Shown here: one piece after another, positions 24,583 to 33,852 of the stretch | Layout of the letters: every line of letters starts with the position of its first letter | How positions within the stretch are numbered: position 1 is the stretch's first letter | Assembly (NCBI RefSeq): GCF_014773245.1 | Contig: NZ_JACWMX010000005.1 | Location: 428,372-492,371, forward strand | Direction of reading: 5' to 3' | Source of the DNA: Mucilaginibacter glaciei | Lineage (GTDB): Bacteria; Bacteroidota; Bacteroidia; Sphingobacteriales; Sphingobacteriaceae | Length of the DNA stretch: 64,000 nt | Notes under the pieces: model-generated | The model's input: only the letters and a program-made list of their open reading frames with translations | What the model was told of the DNA's origin: nothing | Databases searched by the model: none | Made by a program: the position numbers and the translations under genes

Positions 24583-25608
24583 CTATTTTGCGGCTAAACT
24601 TTCTTCGATCGTTTTTTTGATCCAGTAGGGGTTGGCTGGCTGATTGCTGACACTGGAGAAGGCTACCTTACCTTCTTTATTGATGATCACATTTGTGGGA
24701 TATAGATGCACCCCATATTTATTGGTTGCGTAGGTCCCTTCAGATATGATATCATAACTAAACGGATGGGTTTTTAAAAAATCCTTTATCTCGTAACTTT
24801 CATCTAACGCGATAGCAACAAATATTACGTCTTTGTTGTCTTTATATTGTGCGGCAATTGCATCCAGGTCGGGTATTTCGGCGCGGCAGGGCGGGCAGCC
24901 AATAAACCAGAAGTTAAGCACAATCACTTTGCCTGCCATTGTTTTAGCGTTAAGTTTCTCGCCGTTTAAGGTTTTTCCGCTAAAGTAGGAAAACTTGTCC
25001 CCCTTTTTAAAACGGTCACTTTCAGCAGGTTTTGGCAAGCTTGCCATCCTTGCGTCTTTCTCAGCCTGTGTTCTTTTCACCAGGGTAAATGAAGCCGAGT
25101 CGGCAGCGCTTTTTCTAAACCAGCGCAAAGTATAATCGTTCGTACGTATCATGGCGCGCCAAATTGCGTAAGGGTAAACTGTCCCGGCCGAATCTTTAAC
25201 GATTATGTTTTCATCTATAACAGGAGGCCTCATAACAGGTTGTGTACCCGCCATTTTAGGTTGCTCATTACTACCTGCCGATGAGTTTGCTAATGCTGCA
25301 TTTCTTCGGCCGGTTAAAAATTGTTTTTCGGTAGCGCTTAACCTGACAAGAGAAAAAACGGGCTTTTCATTCAGGCGCTGTGTGCTTCTGATAGAGTAAT
25401 TACCGCTTCGTAACAAAGGCTGCCAATCTTTATACGCCAACATTTGTCCGGTAGAATCCTTTACTACCGTATTTTCGTCAATAACAGGTGTTGTGAAACC
25501 TGGTTGTTTTGGTATTTCGCTACGTGTCACAACTGTTGTGGTCTGCGCATTGCTCTGACCCATAAATATTGCGCCGGTTATAATCAGCAGTAAAAATTTC
25601 TTCATCAA
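24583..25608 (-). CDS. TlpA-like periplasmic thiol-disulfide oxidoreductase with duplicated N-terminal module
   Basis: 341 residues with a signal peptide (MMKKFLLLIITGAIFMGQSNAQ). The C-terminal half (~200-341) is a TlpA/AhpC-type thioredoxin domain with active site CPPC in FWFIGCPPCRAEIPDL, plus the cis-Pro region LYPTNVIINKEGKV. The N-terminal half holds two copies of a ~45-residue module: PVIDENTVVKDSTGQMLAYKDW (~41) and PVIDENIIVKDSAGTVYPYAIW (~130). The function of this module is unknown; it is not part of the usual TlpA fold. It probably reduces periplasmic disulfides. Confidence 0.85.
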   Translation of the reverse strand: MMKKFLLLIITGAIFMGQSNAQTTTVVTRSEIPKQPGFTTPVIDENTVVKDSTGQMLAYKDWQPLLRSGNYSIRSTQRLNEKPVFSLVRLSATEKQFLTGRRNAALANSSAGSNEQPKMAGTQPVMRPPVIDENIIVKDSAGTVYPYAIWRAMIRTNDYTLRWFRKSAADSASFTLVKRTQAEKDARMASLPKPAESDRFKKGDKFSYFSGKTLNGEKLNAKTMAGKVIVLNFWFIGCPPCRAEIPDLDAIAAQYKDNKDVIFVAIALDESYEIKDFLKTHPFSYDIISEGTYATNKYGVHLYPTNVIINKEGKVAFSSVSNQPANPYWIKKTIEESLAAK

Positions 25609-25749
25609 TTTGCTTGTTGGTTAAGTTGAAGGTAGCTTTTGTTTTGTAACCGCGCAAATCTGTTTGGTAATCTTAATAATTTAATAACAGTACGCTGTAA
25701 CAAAACGCTTTGTGTTACAGTCAAACCCTCAAGATTTTATATTTATAGC

Positions 25750-26988
25750 ATGCCGGTAAAAACTACTTACAAAGAAAACATTGCTATAGCGTTGCAGGCC
25801 ATAGGTGGTAACCGGTTGCGTACCTCGCTTACGGCACTCATTATTGCTATTGGTATTATGGCGCTGGTGGGTATCCTCACCGCTATTGAGGGGATCCGCC
25901 AATACACCAACGATGCCTTTGCCGGCTTGGGCGCCAACTCGTTCACTATCCAAAATCGGGGGTCGGGCATTAGTTTTGGCCGGGGCGGACACCGTAAAAT
26001 GTACCCCGCTATTAGTTATCAGGAGGCCGTTCGTTTTAAAGAAACGTTTAAGCTCCCGGTGCGCACCAGTATTGATCTTACCGTATCCGGTACGGCCATT
26101 GCCAAGTACAACAGCATAAAAACTAACCCTAACATACAGGTAATAGGCAGTAACGAAAATTACTTGGCTATTAAGGGGCACAAAATGGCTTTTGGACGTA
26201 ATTTTTCGACCGCCGAGGTTGACCATGGCGGTAATGTAGTGATCATTGGCGATGAGTTAAAACAAAAACTTTTTAAGAACGACGACCCTATCAATAAATC
26301 GATATTATTAGGCAGTAATAAGTTTCGCATCATTGGCGTGCTGCTTTCAAAAGGCAGTAACAGTTTTGGCGGCGATAAATTCTGTATTATCCCGGTACAA
26401 AAGGCCAGGCAGATCGTAGCCTCATCTAAACCGTCATTTTCTGTAACAATACAGGTAAGCAACCCCGGTGCATTGGATGCCAGCATTGGTGAAACCACAT
26501 CGCTTTTCCGTAACATCCGCGGCCTGCGTATTGGCCAGCCAGATAATTTTGAGATCTTCAGAAGCGACTCGATACAACAGGAACTCAGCGGGCAGTTGGC
26601 CGGGATAACCGCCGCCGGCTTTGGTATTGGCATCATCACCTTATTAGGTGCTGCCATAGGGTTGATGAACATTATGCTGGTATCGGTGACGGAACGCACA
26701 CGGGAAATTGGTTTACGTAAAGCCATAGGCGCAACGCCATCTGTAATACGTAAACAGTTTTTAATTGAAGCGATTGTGATATGCCTGATAGGCGGTTTCG
26801 GCGGTATTATATTGGGGATGGCCGTGGGTAACCTGATAGCCGTACAAATTAGCGGAACGTTTGTAGTGCCCTGGTTCTGGCTGCTCGCTGCAATAGGCTT
26901 ATGCTCTTTTATCGGCCTGGCATCCGGGTTTTACCCCGCCAAAAAAGCATCCAAACTTGACCCGGTAGAGGCTTTGCGATACGAGTAA
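25750..26988 (+). CDS. MacB/FtsX-like ABC transporter permease
   Basis: 412 residues from ATG 25750; a longer frame from 25639 adds an atypical N-terminus. One N-terminal membrane helix (LTALIIAIGIMALVGILTAI) is followed by a ~230-residue periplasmic MacB_PCD-like domain and three C-terminal helices of the FtsX domain, with the coupling segment VTERTREIGLRKAIGA. It forms the membrane part of a MacB-type mechanotransmission exporter. No ATPase gene lies next to it, so a partner must be elsewhere. Confidence 0.9.
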   Translation: MPVKTTYKENIAIALQAIGGNRLRTSLTALIIAIGIMALVGILTAIEGIRQYTNDAFAGLGANSFTIQNRGSGISFGRGGHRKMYPAISYQEAVRFKETFKLPVRTSIDLTVSGTAIAKYNSIKTNPNIQVIGSNENYLAIKGHKMAFGRNFSTAEVDHGGNVVIIGDELKQKLFKNDDPINKSILLGSNKFRIIGVLLSKGSNSFGGDKFCIIPVQKARQIVASSKPSFSVTIQVSNPGALDASIGETTSLFRNIRGLRIGQPDNFEIFRSDSIQQELSGQLAGITAAGFGIGIITLLGAAIGLMNIMLVSVTERTREIGLRKAIGATPSVIRKQFLIEAIVICLIGGFGGIILGMAVGNLIAVQISGTFVVPWFWLLAAIGLCSFIGLASGFYPAKKASKLDPVEALRYE

Positions 26989-26995
26989 AAAATGT

Positions 26996-27135
26996 GCGGA
27001 TGTGCAGATGTGCAGATGTGCAAATGTGCGGATGTGCAGATTACAAATTTCGGATTTCAGATGTGCAGATGTTAAGACAATATCGATATACAATTGCAAA
27101 GCGTCTGCACATCTGAAATCTGCACATCCGCACAT
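26996..27135. repeat. GTGCAGAT tandem and inverted repeats
   Basis: About five tandem GTGC(A/G)GAT-type 9-mers (26993-27040) and an inverted copy at 27104-27135 (TGCACATC...). The two sides can pair into a long hairpin. It lies between the convergent permease and phosphatase genes and may also stop transcription. Confidence 0.75.
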
Positions 27136-27876
27136 CTACTTCAGCAATACATTCTTCAACGGATAATCAAACAGCAGCTTATGCAGGTGCGGGTATTGCA
27201 GCGCATCCTCTAATGCGTGGGCATGGCGCGGGTGGTGCATATCGCTCGATATAAAATCAACCATGTCATTGTCCACCAGTTCTTCGGCCATTTTTTTGGT
27301 AGTTTTACCGTAGTAGCCCGTTAACGATATAGTATTTAATTGCAGGTTGCACCCCATCATCCTGATGCAGCGCAGTTGCTCTATATCCATATAAGTGTAT
27401 CGTTCCGGGTGGGCAAGGATGGGCTTATGGCCCAGGTCTATCATTTTTTTGATGATCTGAAGCAGGTTTGGCGGCGGGTTAACAAACGATACCTCAAACA
27501 AAACGTAACTGCCGGGCATGGTTAACAAATGGCCGTCGTCTATCCGTTTCTCAAAACTTTCGTCAAAGTAATGTTCGGCGGCAGCACTAATGTCAATAGT
27601 TATGTTTTGGTTTTTTAACTCATCTTTAAGAATTGTAAGCGCGTTATTGATGCTTTCATGATCGTTACGATAGTAATCGATCATCACATGCGGGGTAGCA
27701 ATTATCTTTGTGATACCCAGCTCCATCAGCTTTTTGATCAGCACGATAGATTCTTCGGGCGTTTGGGCACCGTCGTCAATTCCCGGCAACACATGCGAGT
27801 GCATATCAACCATAACACCGCTATAGTTAAAGTCTACCGTTTTTTTTACTTCCTTCTTCTTAAAAAGTCCAAACAT
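27136..27876 (-). CDS. PHP-family tyrosine phosphatase (CpsB/YwqE type)
   Basis: 246 residues from ATG 27876. The PHP metal-site start MVDMHSHVLPGIDDGAQTPEES (~22) and later histidines (IIATPHVMID, AEHYFDESF, ILAHPERYTY, SSDMHHPRHA) are in the usual order for CpsB-type phosphatases. These enzymes dephosphorylate the tyrosine kinase that controls export and chain length of capsule or exopolysaccharide. It is the last gene of a run with rfbB and galE (3 bp after rfbB), so it probably tunes the polysaccharide these genes feed. Confidence 0.9.
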   Translation of the reverse strand: MFGLFKKKEVKKTVDFNYSGVMVDMHSHVLPGIDDGAQTPEESIVLIKKLMELGITKIIATPHVMIDYYRNDHESINNALTILKDELKNQNITIDISAAAEHYFDESFEKRIDDGHLLTMPGSYVLFEVSFVNPPPNLLQIIKKMIDLGHKPILAHPERYTYMDIEQLRCIRMMGCNLQLNTISLTGYYGKTTKKMAEELVDNDMVDFISSDMHHPRHAHALEDALQYPHLHKLLFDYPLKNVLLK

Positions 27877-27879
27877 CAA

Positions 27880-28935
27880 TTAACGGTTAGTGTACTGCTC
27901 GCTGTAATAATCCTGGTAGTTGCCAGATGTTACGTTATTCAACCATTCTTCGTTGTGTAAATACCAGTCTACCGTTTTCTCTAACCCTTCTTCAAAAGTT
28001 ATAGATGGTTCCCAGCCCAGTTCATCTTTTAATTTAGTGGCATCGATAGCGTAACGCAGGTCATGGCCGGCACGGTCTGTTACGTAAGTGATCAACTTTG
28101 CCGATTCACCCTCCGCCCGGTTAAGTTTCTTATCTAAAATGCTGCAAAGCAATTGAATTAGGTCTATATTCTTCCACTCGTTGTGGCCGCCAATATTGTA
28201 GGTGGTACCATTAGCAGCTTTGTGGAATATTACATCTATGGCCCTTGCATGGTCCTCTACCCAAAGCCAGTCGCGCACATTCTCGCCTTTGCCGTAAACC
28301 GGTACCGGTTTTTGCTGCGTAATATTGTGAATAGCCAGCGGGATTAGTTTTTCAGGAAAGTGAAAAGATCCGTAATTGTTAGAGCAGTTTGATATCACGG
28401 TGTTCAATCCGTAAGTATCATAATACGCCCTTACAAAATGATCTGAACTTGCCTTTGATGCCGAGTAGGGTGAGTGTGGGTCGTAAGCCGTTTTCTCGGT
28501 AAACATATCTGTATCGCCCAAAGTGCCGTAAACCTCGTCGGTTGATACATGGTAAAAACGTTTTTGGTCGTACTGGCCCTTCCAAAGGTTTTTGGCGGCG
28601 TTTAAAAGATTAACAGTACCCACAACGTTGGTCATCACAAACTCTAAAGGGTTGGTAATAGAACGGTCCACGTGCGACTCTGCCGCCAGGTGGATCACAG
28701 CATCCGGTTGTTCCTGTTCAAAAAGCTTATTGATAAATTCCAGGTCGACAATATCGCCCTTTACAAATTTGTAGTTAGGCTTATCCTCAATATCTTTCAG
28801 GTTGGCCAAATTACCGGCATAGGTAAGTTTGTCCAGGTTGATGATCTGGTAGTCGGGATAGTTAGTAACAAAACGGCGCACCACATGTGAGCCGATAAAG
28901 CCGGCACCGCCGGTGATAATAATTTTCTTGATCAT
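27880..28935 (-). CDS. rfbB: dTDP-glucose 4,6-dehydratase
   Basis: 351 residues, extended SDR fold: GGAGFIGSHVVR near the start, STDEVYGT and the catalytic YSASKASSDH, with the typical AAESHVDRSI segment. It converts dTDP-glucose to dTDP-4-keto-6-deoxyglucose, the first committed step to dTDP-rhamnose and related sugars. The rfbA/C/D partners are not in the window. It lies 10 bp downstream of galE. Confidence 0.95.
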   Translation of the reverse strand: MIKKIIITGGAGFIGSHVVRRFVTNYPDYQIINLDKLTYAGNLANLKDIEDKPNYKFVKGDIVDLEFINKLFEQEQPDAVIHLAAESHVDRSITNPLEFVMTNVVGTVNLLNAAKNLWKGQYDQKRFYHVSTDEVYGTLGDTDMFTEKTAYDPHSPYSASKASSDHFVRAYYDTYGLNTVISNCSNNYGSFHFPEKLIPLAIHNITQQKPVPVYGKGENVRDWLWVEDHARAIDVIFHKAANGTTYNIGGHNEWKNIDLIQLLCSILDKKLNRAEGESAKLITYVTDRAGHDLRYAIDATKLKDELGWEPSITFEEGLEKTVDWYLHNEEWLNNVTSGNYQDYYSEQYTNR

Positions 28936-28945
28936 AATAATATAC

Positions 28946-29968
28946 TTATAACGGGTTTTGGGAAATATAATTTTCCCAGTTCCAGGCAGACGACATCATG
29001 GTGTTGAGGTCAAGCTCCGCCTTCCAGTTTAATTTTTCTGTTGATTTAGTGGCATCGCCCCAAACTTGTTCCACATCGCCATCGCGGCGGGGGGCTATTT
29101 CATAGTTCAGTTTAACGCCGGTTGCTGCTTCAAATGCTTTAATCACTTCCAATACCGAGCTACCCTTACCGGTGCCGATGTTAAAAAAGTCTATACCTGT
29201 AAAATCTTGTTGCTCCATTAACTTTAAAGCAGCAACGTGTGCGCGGCCCAGGTCTACCACGTGGATATAGTCACGAACGCAGCTACCATCGGGCGTATTG
29301 TAGTCGCCGCCCCAAACCATCAGTTTTTCGCGTTTGCCAATGGCTGTTTGGGTGATAAAGGGTACCAGGTTTTGCGGCACACCGATAGGCTGCTCGCCAA
29401 TCAGGGCCGACTCATGCGCACCCACCGGATTAAAGTAACGTAGCGAGATCATTTTATAATCACTGCCCGATGCGATCACGTCCTTTAATATTTCTTCGGC
29501 CACCTGCTTGGTGTTGCCGTAGGGTGATTGCGCAGGTTGTACAGGGGCATCTTCGGTAACCGGTAATTGCTCGGGCTGCCCGTATACGGTACAGCTTGAT
29601 GAGAATACCAGGTTTACGCCGCGGCCTTCAAAAGCATTAAGGATGTTTACCAGCGAGAAGAAGTTGTTGCGGTAGTATTTAAGCGGAAGTTTAACAGACT
29701 CGCCAACAGCCTTAAACGCTGCAAAGTGAATAATTCCTTCAATATCTGCTGCCTCGTTATCGGCAAATGCCTTTACTGCTTGCTCATCACAAAGGTCTAA
29801 TTTGTGAAAGGCGGGTTTAAAACCGATGATCTTGGTTAGTTGCTCCAAAATTTTAATATCGGAGTTAGAAAGGTCATCAACTACGATAGGGTCATAACCC
29901 GCGTTGATCAACTCGATCACGGTATGCGATCCGATAAAACCTAAACCGCCTGTAACTAAAATTTTCAT
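28946..29968 (-). CDS. galE: UDP-glucose 4-epimerase
   Basis: 340 residues with GGLGFIGSHTVIEL, SSSCTVYGQP, catalytic YGNTKQ, and the C-terminal WGDATKSTEKLNWKAELDL. It interconverts UDP-glucose and UDP-galactose in the cytoplasm. It starts after the terminator that ends the ugd-uxs unit and leads the galE-rfbB-phosphatase run. Confidence 0.95.
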   Translation of the reverse strand: MKILVTGGLGFIGSHTVIELINAGYDPIVVDDLSNSDIKILEQLTKIIGFKPAFHKLDLCDEQAVKAFADNEAADIEGIIHFAAFKAVGESVKLPLKYYRNNFFSLVNILNAFEGRGVNLVFSSSCTVYGQPEQLPVTEDAPVQPAQSPYGNTKQVAEEILKDVIASGSDYKMISLRYFNPVGAHESALIGEQPIGVPQNLVPFITQTAIGKREKLMVWGGDYNTPDGSCVRDYIHVVDLGRAHVAALKLMEQQDFTGIDFFNIGTGKGSSVLEVIKAFEAATGVKLNYEIAPRRDGDVEQVWGDATKSTEKLNWKAELDLNTMMSSAWNWENYISQNPL

Positions 29969-30000
29969 CGTTGTTATTTAATAGGTAGTACTATATACTC

Positions 30001-30034
30001 AAAAACTGCAGAAAGTGTTTTGCTGCAGTTTTTT
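30001..30034 (-). terminator. Terminator of the ugd-uxs operon
   Basis: AAAACTGCAG (30002-30011) pairs with CTGCAGTTTT (30023-30032), with A/T runs on both sides. It lies just after the decarboxylase stop on the minus strand. Confidence 0.85.
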
Positions 30035-30041
30035 GAGGTGG

Positions 30042-31028
30042 TTAGTGTTTGTTGTAATAGGTAAAATCCTTATGCAGAATTTCCTTTTCAGGCAGCGATT
30101 TAAAGTATTCATAGGTGATCTTTAAACCTTCGGCGCGGCCTACTTTTGGCTCCCATCCTAAAATTGCTTTGGCCTTGGTAATATCCGGGCGGCGCTGTTT
30201 TGGGTCGTCTGTTGGTAAAGGCAGGCTGATCATTTTTTGGTCGGTACCGGTTAATTTGATGATCTCATCACCAAACTCTTTAATAGTGATCTCATCAGGG
30301 TTACCAATATTCATCGGCTGGCTGTAATCGCTGTGCAGCAAACGGTAAATGCCTTCAATCAAATCATCTACATAGCAAAACGCACGGGTTTGTGAGCCAT
30401 CGCCAAACATGGTCAACGGTTCGCCGCGCAGTGCCTGGCCAATAAAGGCTGGTAATACGCGCCCGTCGTTAAGGCGCATGCGTGGGCCGTAAGTATTAAA
30501 GATGCGTACTATGCGGGTTTCTAAACCGTGGAAGGTGTGGTAAGCCATGGTGATAGATTCCTGGAAACGTTTAGCTTCGTCATAAACACCACGCGGGCCA
30601 ACGGTATTTACGTTACCCCAGTACTCTTCTGGCTGCGGGTTAACCGTTGGGTCGCCATAAATTTCTGATGTTGAAGCGATGAGCATGCGCGCACCTTTGG
30701 CCAGCGCCAATCCCAATAAGTTATGCGTACCTAAAGATCCTACCTTTAAAGTCTGGATAGGGATCTTCAGATAATCTATAGGGCTTGCCGGCGATGCAAA
30801 GTGCAGGATGTAATCCAGCTCGCCACTTACATGTACAAATTTAGAAACATCGTGGTTGTAAAACTCAAAGTTTTCCAGTTTAAAAAGATGCTCTATGTTA
30901 CGCAGGTCGCCTGTGATCAGGTTATCCATCGCAATAACATGGTAGTCCTCTTTAATAAACCTGTCGCACAAATGCGAACCTAAAAAGCCGGCTGCCCCGG
31001 TAATTAATATACGTTTGCGGTTTGCCAT
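30042..31028 (-). CDS. UDP-glucuronate decarboxylase (UDP-xylose synthase)
   Basis: 328 residues, extended [27 protein letters not shown], catalytic YDEAKRFQE, and [10 protein letters not shown] typical of UXS. It converts UDP-glucuronate to UDP-xylose. It overlaps the ugd stop codon (TAATG), so the two successive steps UDP-glucose to UDP-glucuronate to UDP-xylose are made from one transcript. Confidence 0.93.
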   Translation of the reverse strand: MANRKRILITGAAGFLGSHLCDRFIKEDYHVIAMDNLITGDLRNIEHLFKLENFEFYNHDVSKFVHVSGELDYILHFASPASPIDYLKIPIQTLKVGSLGTHNLLGLALAKGARMLIASTSEIYGDPTVNPQPEEYWGNVNTVGPRGVYDEAKRFQESITMAYHTFHGLETRIVRIFNTYGPRMRLNDGRVLPAFIGQALRGEPLTMFGDGSQTRAFCYVDDLIEGIYRLLHSDYSQPMNIGNPDEITIKEFGDEIIKLTGTDQKMISLPLPTDDPKQRRPDITKAKAILGWEPKVGRAEGLKITYEYFKSLPEKEILHKDFTYYNKH

Positions 31029-32338
31029 TAGCTAATTATCTTTCTGCCTATACTGTTATAATAATACCCAAGGTCAATCATTTTTTGCAGGTCGTAAAGG
31101 TTACGGCCATCAAAAATAACTTTAGCTTTTAACTTTTCTGAAACCTGGTCAAAATCAGGGGTGCGGAATAAAGACCATTCTGTAACGATCAATAATGCAT
31201 CGGCATCATCTAAGACATCATAAGGTGTTTCGCCGTAGGCTATTTTATCACCTACAATAGCTTTTACATTAGGCATCCCTTCGGGGTCAAATACATGAAC
31301 GGTAGCCCCTTCTTTTATCAGCTCATCAATAATGTACAAAGCGGGTGCTTCGCGTATATCATCGGTTTCCGGCTTAAAGGCCAGGCCCCACATCGCGAAT
31401 TTTTTACCTTTAAGGTCGCCATTGTAATATTTTTTCAGTTTTTGTACCAATACTTTTTTCTGGATCTCGTTCACCTCCATTACAGAGTTCAGGATCTTGA
31501 AATCGTAAGTGTTTTCTTCGGCCGATTTGGCCAGTGCCTGTACATCTTTAGGGAAACAGCTACCACCGTAACCGATACCCGAAAACAAGAAGCGGTTACC
31601 AATACGGTTGTCTGCACCAATACCGCGGCGTACCATATCCACATCGGCGCCAACCAGTTCGCACAGGTTAGCAATCTCATTCATGAATGATATTTTGGTA
31701 GCCAGGAAAGAGTTGGCAGCATACTTTGTAAGTTCAGACGAGCGCTCGTCCATGAAGATAACCGGGTTACCCTGCCGTACGTATGGGCCATAAAGCTCGG
31801 CCATTAACTTGCGGGCACGCTCATCCATGGTACCAACCACTACACGGTCGGGCTTCATAAAATCTTCTACTGCAACACCCTCACGTAAAAATTCGGGGTT
31901 TGATACCACGGCAAGCTCTATGTTAGTGTTTGCTTTTATAACTGCGGTAACTTTATCAGCAGTACCAACCGGCACGGTAGATTTAGTAACAATAACTTTG
32001 TAACCGGTAACTAATTTAGCGATGTCTCTGGCGGCACCCAGCACGTAGCTTAAGTCGGCCGATCCATCACCACCCGGAGGGGTTGGCAAGGCTAAAAATA
32101 TAATTTGCGCATCAGCAATAGCACTGGCAAGGTCGCTGGTAAATAATAACCTTTTCTGGTTAATGTTACGATGGAACAACAGCTCGAGGCCCGGCTCATA
32201 AATAGGGAGCTTGCCATCCTGCATCATTTTAACTTTTTGCTCGTTAATGTCTACACAGGTAACCTGATTACCGGTTTCTGCTAAACATGTGCCTGTTACC
32301 AAGCCTACATAACCTGTTCCAACAACAGCTATTTTCAT
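31028..32338 (-). CDS. ugd: UDP-glucose 6-dehydrogenase
   Basis: 436 residues. NAD-binding start [23 protein letters not shown]; catalytic cysteine in [16 protein letters not shown] (~260); C-terminal UDP-binding domain with [16 protein letters not shown]. It oxidises UDP-glucose to UDP-glucuronate. First gene of the ugd-uxs operon, divergent from waaA. Confidence 0.96.
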   Translation of the reverse strand: MKIAVVGTGYVGLVTGTCLAETGNQVTCVDINEQKVKMMQDGKLPIYEPGLELLFHRNINQKRLLFTSDLASAIADAQIIFLALPTPPGGDGSADLSYVLGAARDIAKLVTGYKVIVTKSTVPVGTADKVTAVIKANTNIELAVVSNPEFLREGVAVEDFMKPDRVVVGTMDERARKLMAELYGPYVRQGNPVIFMDERSSELTKYAANSFLATKISFMNEIANLCELVGADVDMVRRGIGADNRIGNRFLFSGIGYGGSCFPKDVQALAKSAEENTYDFKILNSVMEVNEIQKKVLVQKLKKYYNGDLKGKKFAMWGLAFKPETDDIREAPALYIIDELIKEGATVHVFDPEGMPNVKAIVGDKIAYGETPYDVLDDADALLIVTEWSLFRTPDFDQVSEKLKAKVIFDGRNLYDLQKMIDLGYYYNSIGRKIIS

Positions 32339-32403
32339 AAAGATTTTTTAATATTAATGTTATTACTTTTATGCCCGACGAAGATAATAATTACAAACTT
32401 AAA

Positions 32404-33615
32404 ATGCTTGTACTATATAACATTGGCATCACAATATACTACACACTTGTTTATATAGCATCTGTTTATAAAAATAAAGCCAAAATGTGGATAAGCGGGC
32501 GTAAAAACCAGCAAGTTAATCCACTAAATTCGAGTATCTGGTTTCATTTTGCCTCGTTAGGCGAATTTGAACAGGGCAGGCCCGTTTTAGAGGCTGTTAA
32601 AAAGCAATACCCATCACAACCTATAGTTGTTACGTTTTTTTCGCCGTCGGGATACGAGGTCAGAAAAAATACCCCGCTTGCCGATGCTGTGTATTATTTA
32701 CCCCTTGACAGGGCTGCCAATGCACAAAAATTCATAGCAACTATTAACCCGGTGATGGCCATTTTTACCAAATATGAGTATTGGTACCACTATTTTAATG
32801 AGCTGCATAACAGGCATGTGCCGCTTTACATCATATCGGGCATATTCAGGCCTAACCAGGTGTTTTTTAAATGGTATGGCGGCCTGCACCTCAAAATGCT
32901 TAAACTGGTTACCTGGTTTTTTGTGCAGGATATTGACAGTAAGCATTTGTTGCACGATGTAGGGGTAACCAGCGTAACCATTAGCGGCGATACCCGTTTT
33001 GACCGGGTGTGGGCAAACGCGCAATTGCCCAAAGCTTTACCGGAGATAGCGAAGTTTAAAAACGGACAAAAGCTGTTTATTGCCGGCAGCACCTGGCCTG
33101 CCGATGAACAGCTGCTGATACCGCTGATCAAACAATACCCCGAGTGGAAATTCATCATCGCCCCGCACGAAACCAGCGCAAACCATATAAACGGTCTATT
33201 TGGGATGTTGAATAAACGGGCCATCAAATACTCGGAGATCGGCACTGCAAATTTTGGCTTAAATACCCTCATCATAGACAATATCGGGATGCTATCGTCT
33301 TTATATCAATATGCCGATGTGGCCTACATCGGTGGCGGTTTTGGTGTGGGTATCCATAATACGCTGGAAGCAGCCGCTTTCGGCATGCCCATCATCTTCG
33401 GGCCAAATTACGGGCGGTTTAAAGAAGCTAAAGATTTAGTAGGCCTGAATGCGGCATTCAGTATTGCTGATGGGGAGGAATTATTGTCAACTGCAGCAAG
33501 TTTAATGGACGATGCGCAATTCCGTGAGGGCTGCGCGAGTATTGCTAAGAAATATGTAGAAGAGAATACCGGCGCAACGGCCGCGATTTTGAAATATATT
33601 AAAGAGCGGCATTAG
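32404..33615 (+). CDS. waaA: Kdo transferase (3-deoxy-D-manno-octulosonate transferase)
   Basis: 403 residues from ATG 32404 (MLVLYNIGITIYYTLVYIAS, membrane anchor as in the family); an in-frame ATG at 32371 would give an odd polar extension. The N-terminal GT-B domain has IWFHFASLGEFEQGRPV, where the glutamate is the catalytic base of WaaA. The C-terminal domain has FIAGSTWPADE and GGGFGVGIHNTLEAAAFGMPIIFGPNY. It attaches Kdo to lipid A precursor at the inner membrane. Confidence 0.94.
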   Translation: MLVLYNIGITIYYTLVYIASVYKNKAKMWISGRKNQQVNPLNSSIWFHFASLGEFEQGRPVLEAVKKQYPSQPIVVTFFSPSGYEVRKNTPLADAVYYLPLDRAANAQKFIATINPVMAIFTKYEYWYHYFNELHNRHVPLYIISGIFRPNQVFFKWYGGLHLKMLKLVTWFFVQDIDSKHLLHDVGVTSVTISGDTRFDRVWANAQLPKALPEIAKFKNGQKLFIAGSTWPADEQLLIPLIKQYPEWKFIIAPHETSANHINGLFGMLNKRAIKYSEIGTANFGLNTLIIDNIGMLSSLYQYADVAYIGGGFGVGIHNTLEAAAFGMPIIFGPNYGRFKEAKDLVGLNAAFSIADGEELLSTAASLMDDAQFREGCASIAKKYVEENTGATAAILKYIKERH

Positions 33616-33852
33616 AGATTTTTAAAGATTTTTGGAATTTCTAAAGAATTGCATTTAAAGCGTAACGATATTTTTGGTGACATGATCGTGTCAGCAGGTG
33701 TTTTTTTAAATAGTTAATTATCAGCAAATTAGATAATGTTCACGGTGTTCACGGTGTTCATACGTGAACATGAACATACTTGGAGCTGGAATTTCATCCA
33801 TAAATTGTAAAAATCTGTATCATCCCGGTTCATTTTATTAATATTGCCAGCT
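33616..33852. other. Intergenic region with two dyads ahead of the carotenoid operon
   Basis: GACATGATCGTGTC (33679-33692) is an imperfect 14-bp palindrome. At 33736-33777 three GTTCA units (two as GTTCACGG) face two TGAAC units. No gene. These may be operators of the downstream five-gene operon; no promoter consensus is clear. Confidence 0.35.

Noticed and set aside
26996..27135. Possible CRISPR array (short tandem repeats)
   Set aside because: Units are contiguous 9-mers without spacers and no cas genes are near.
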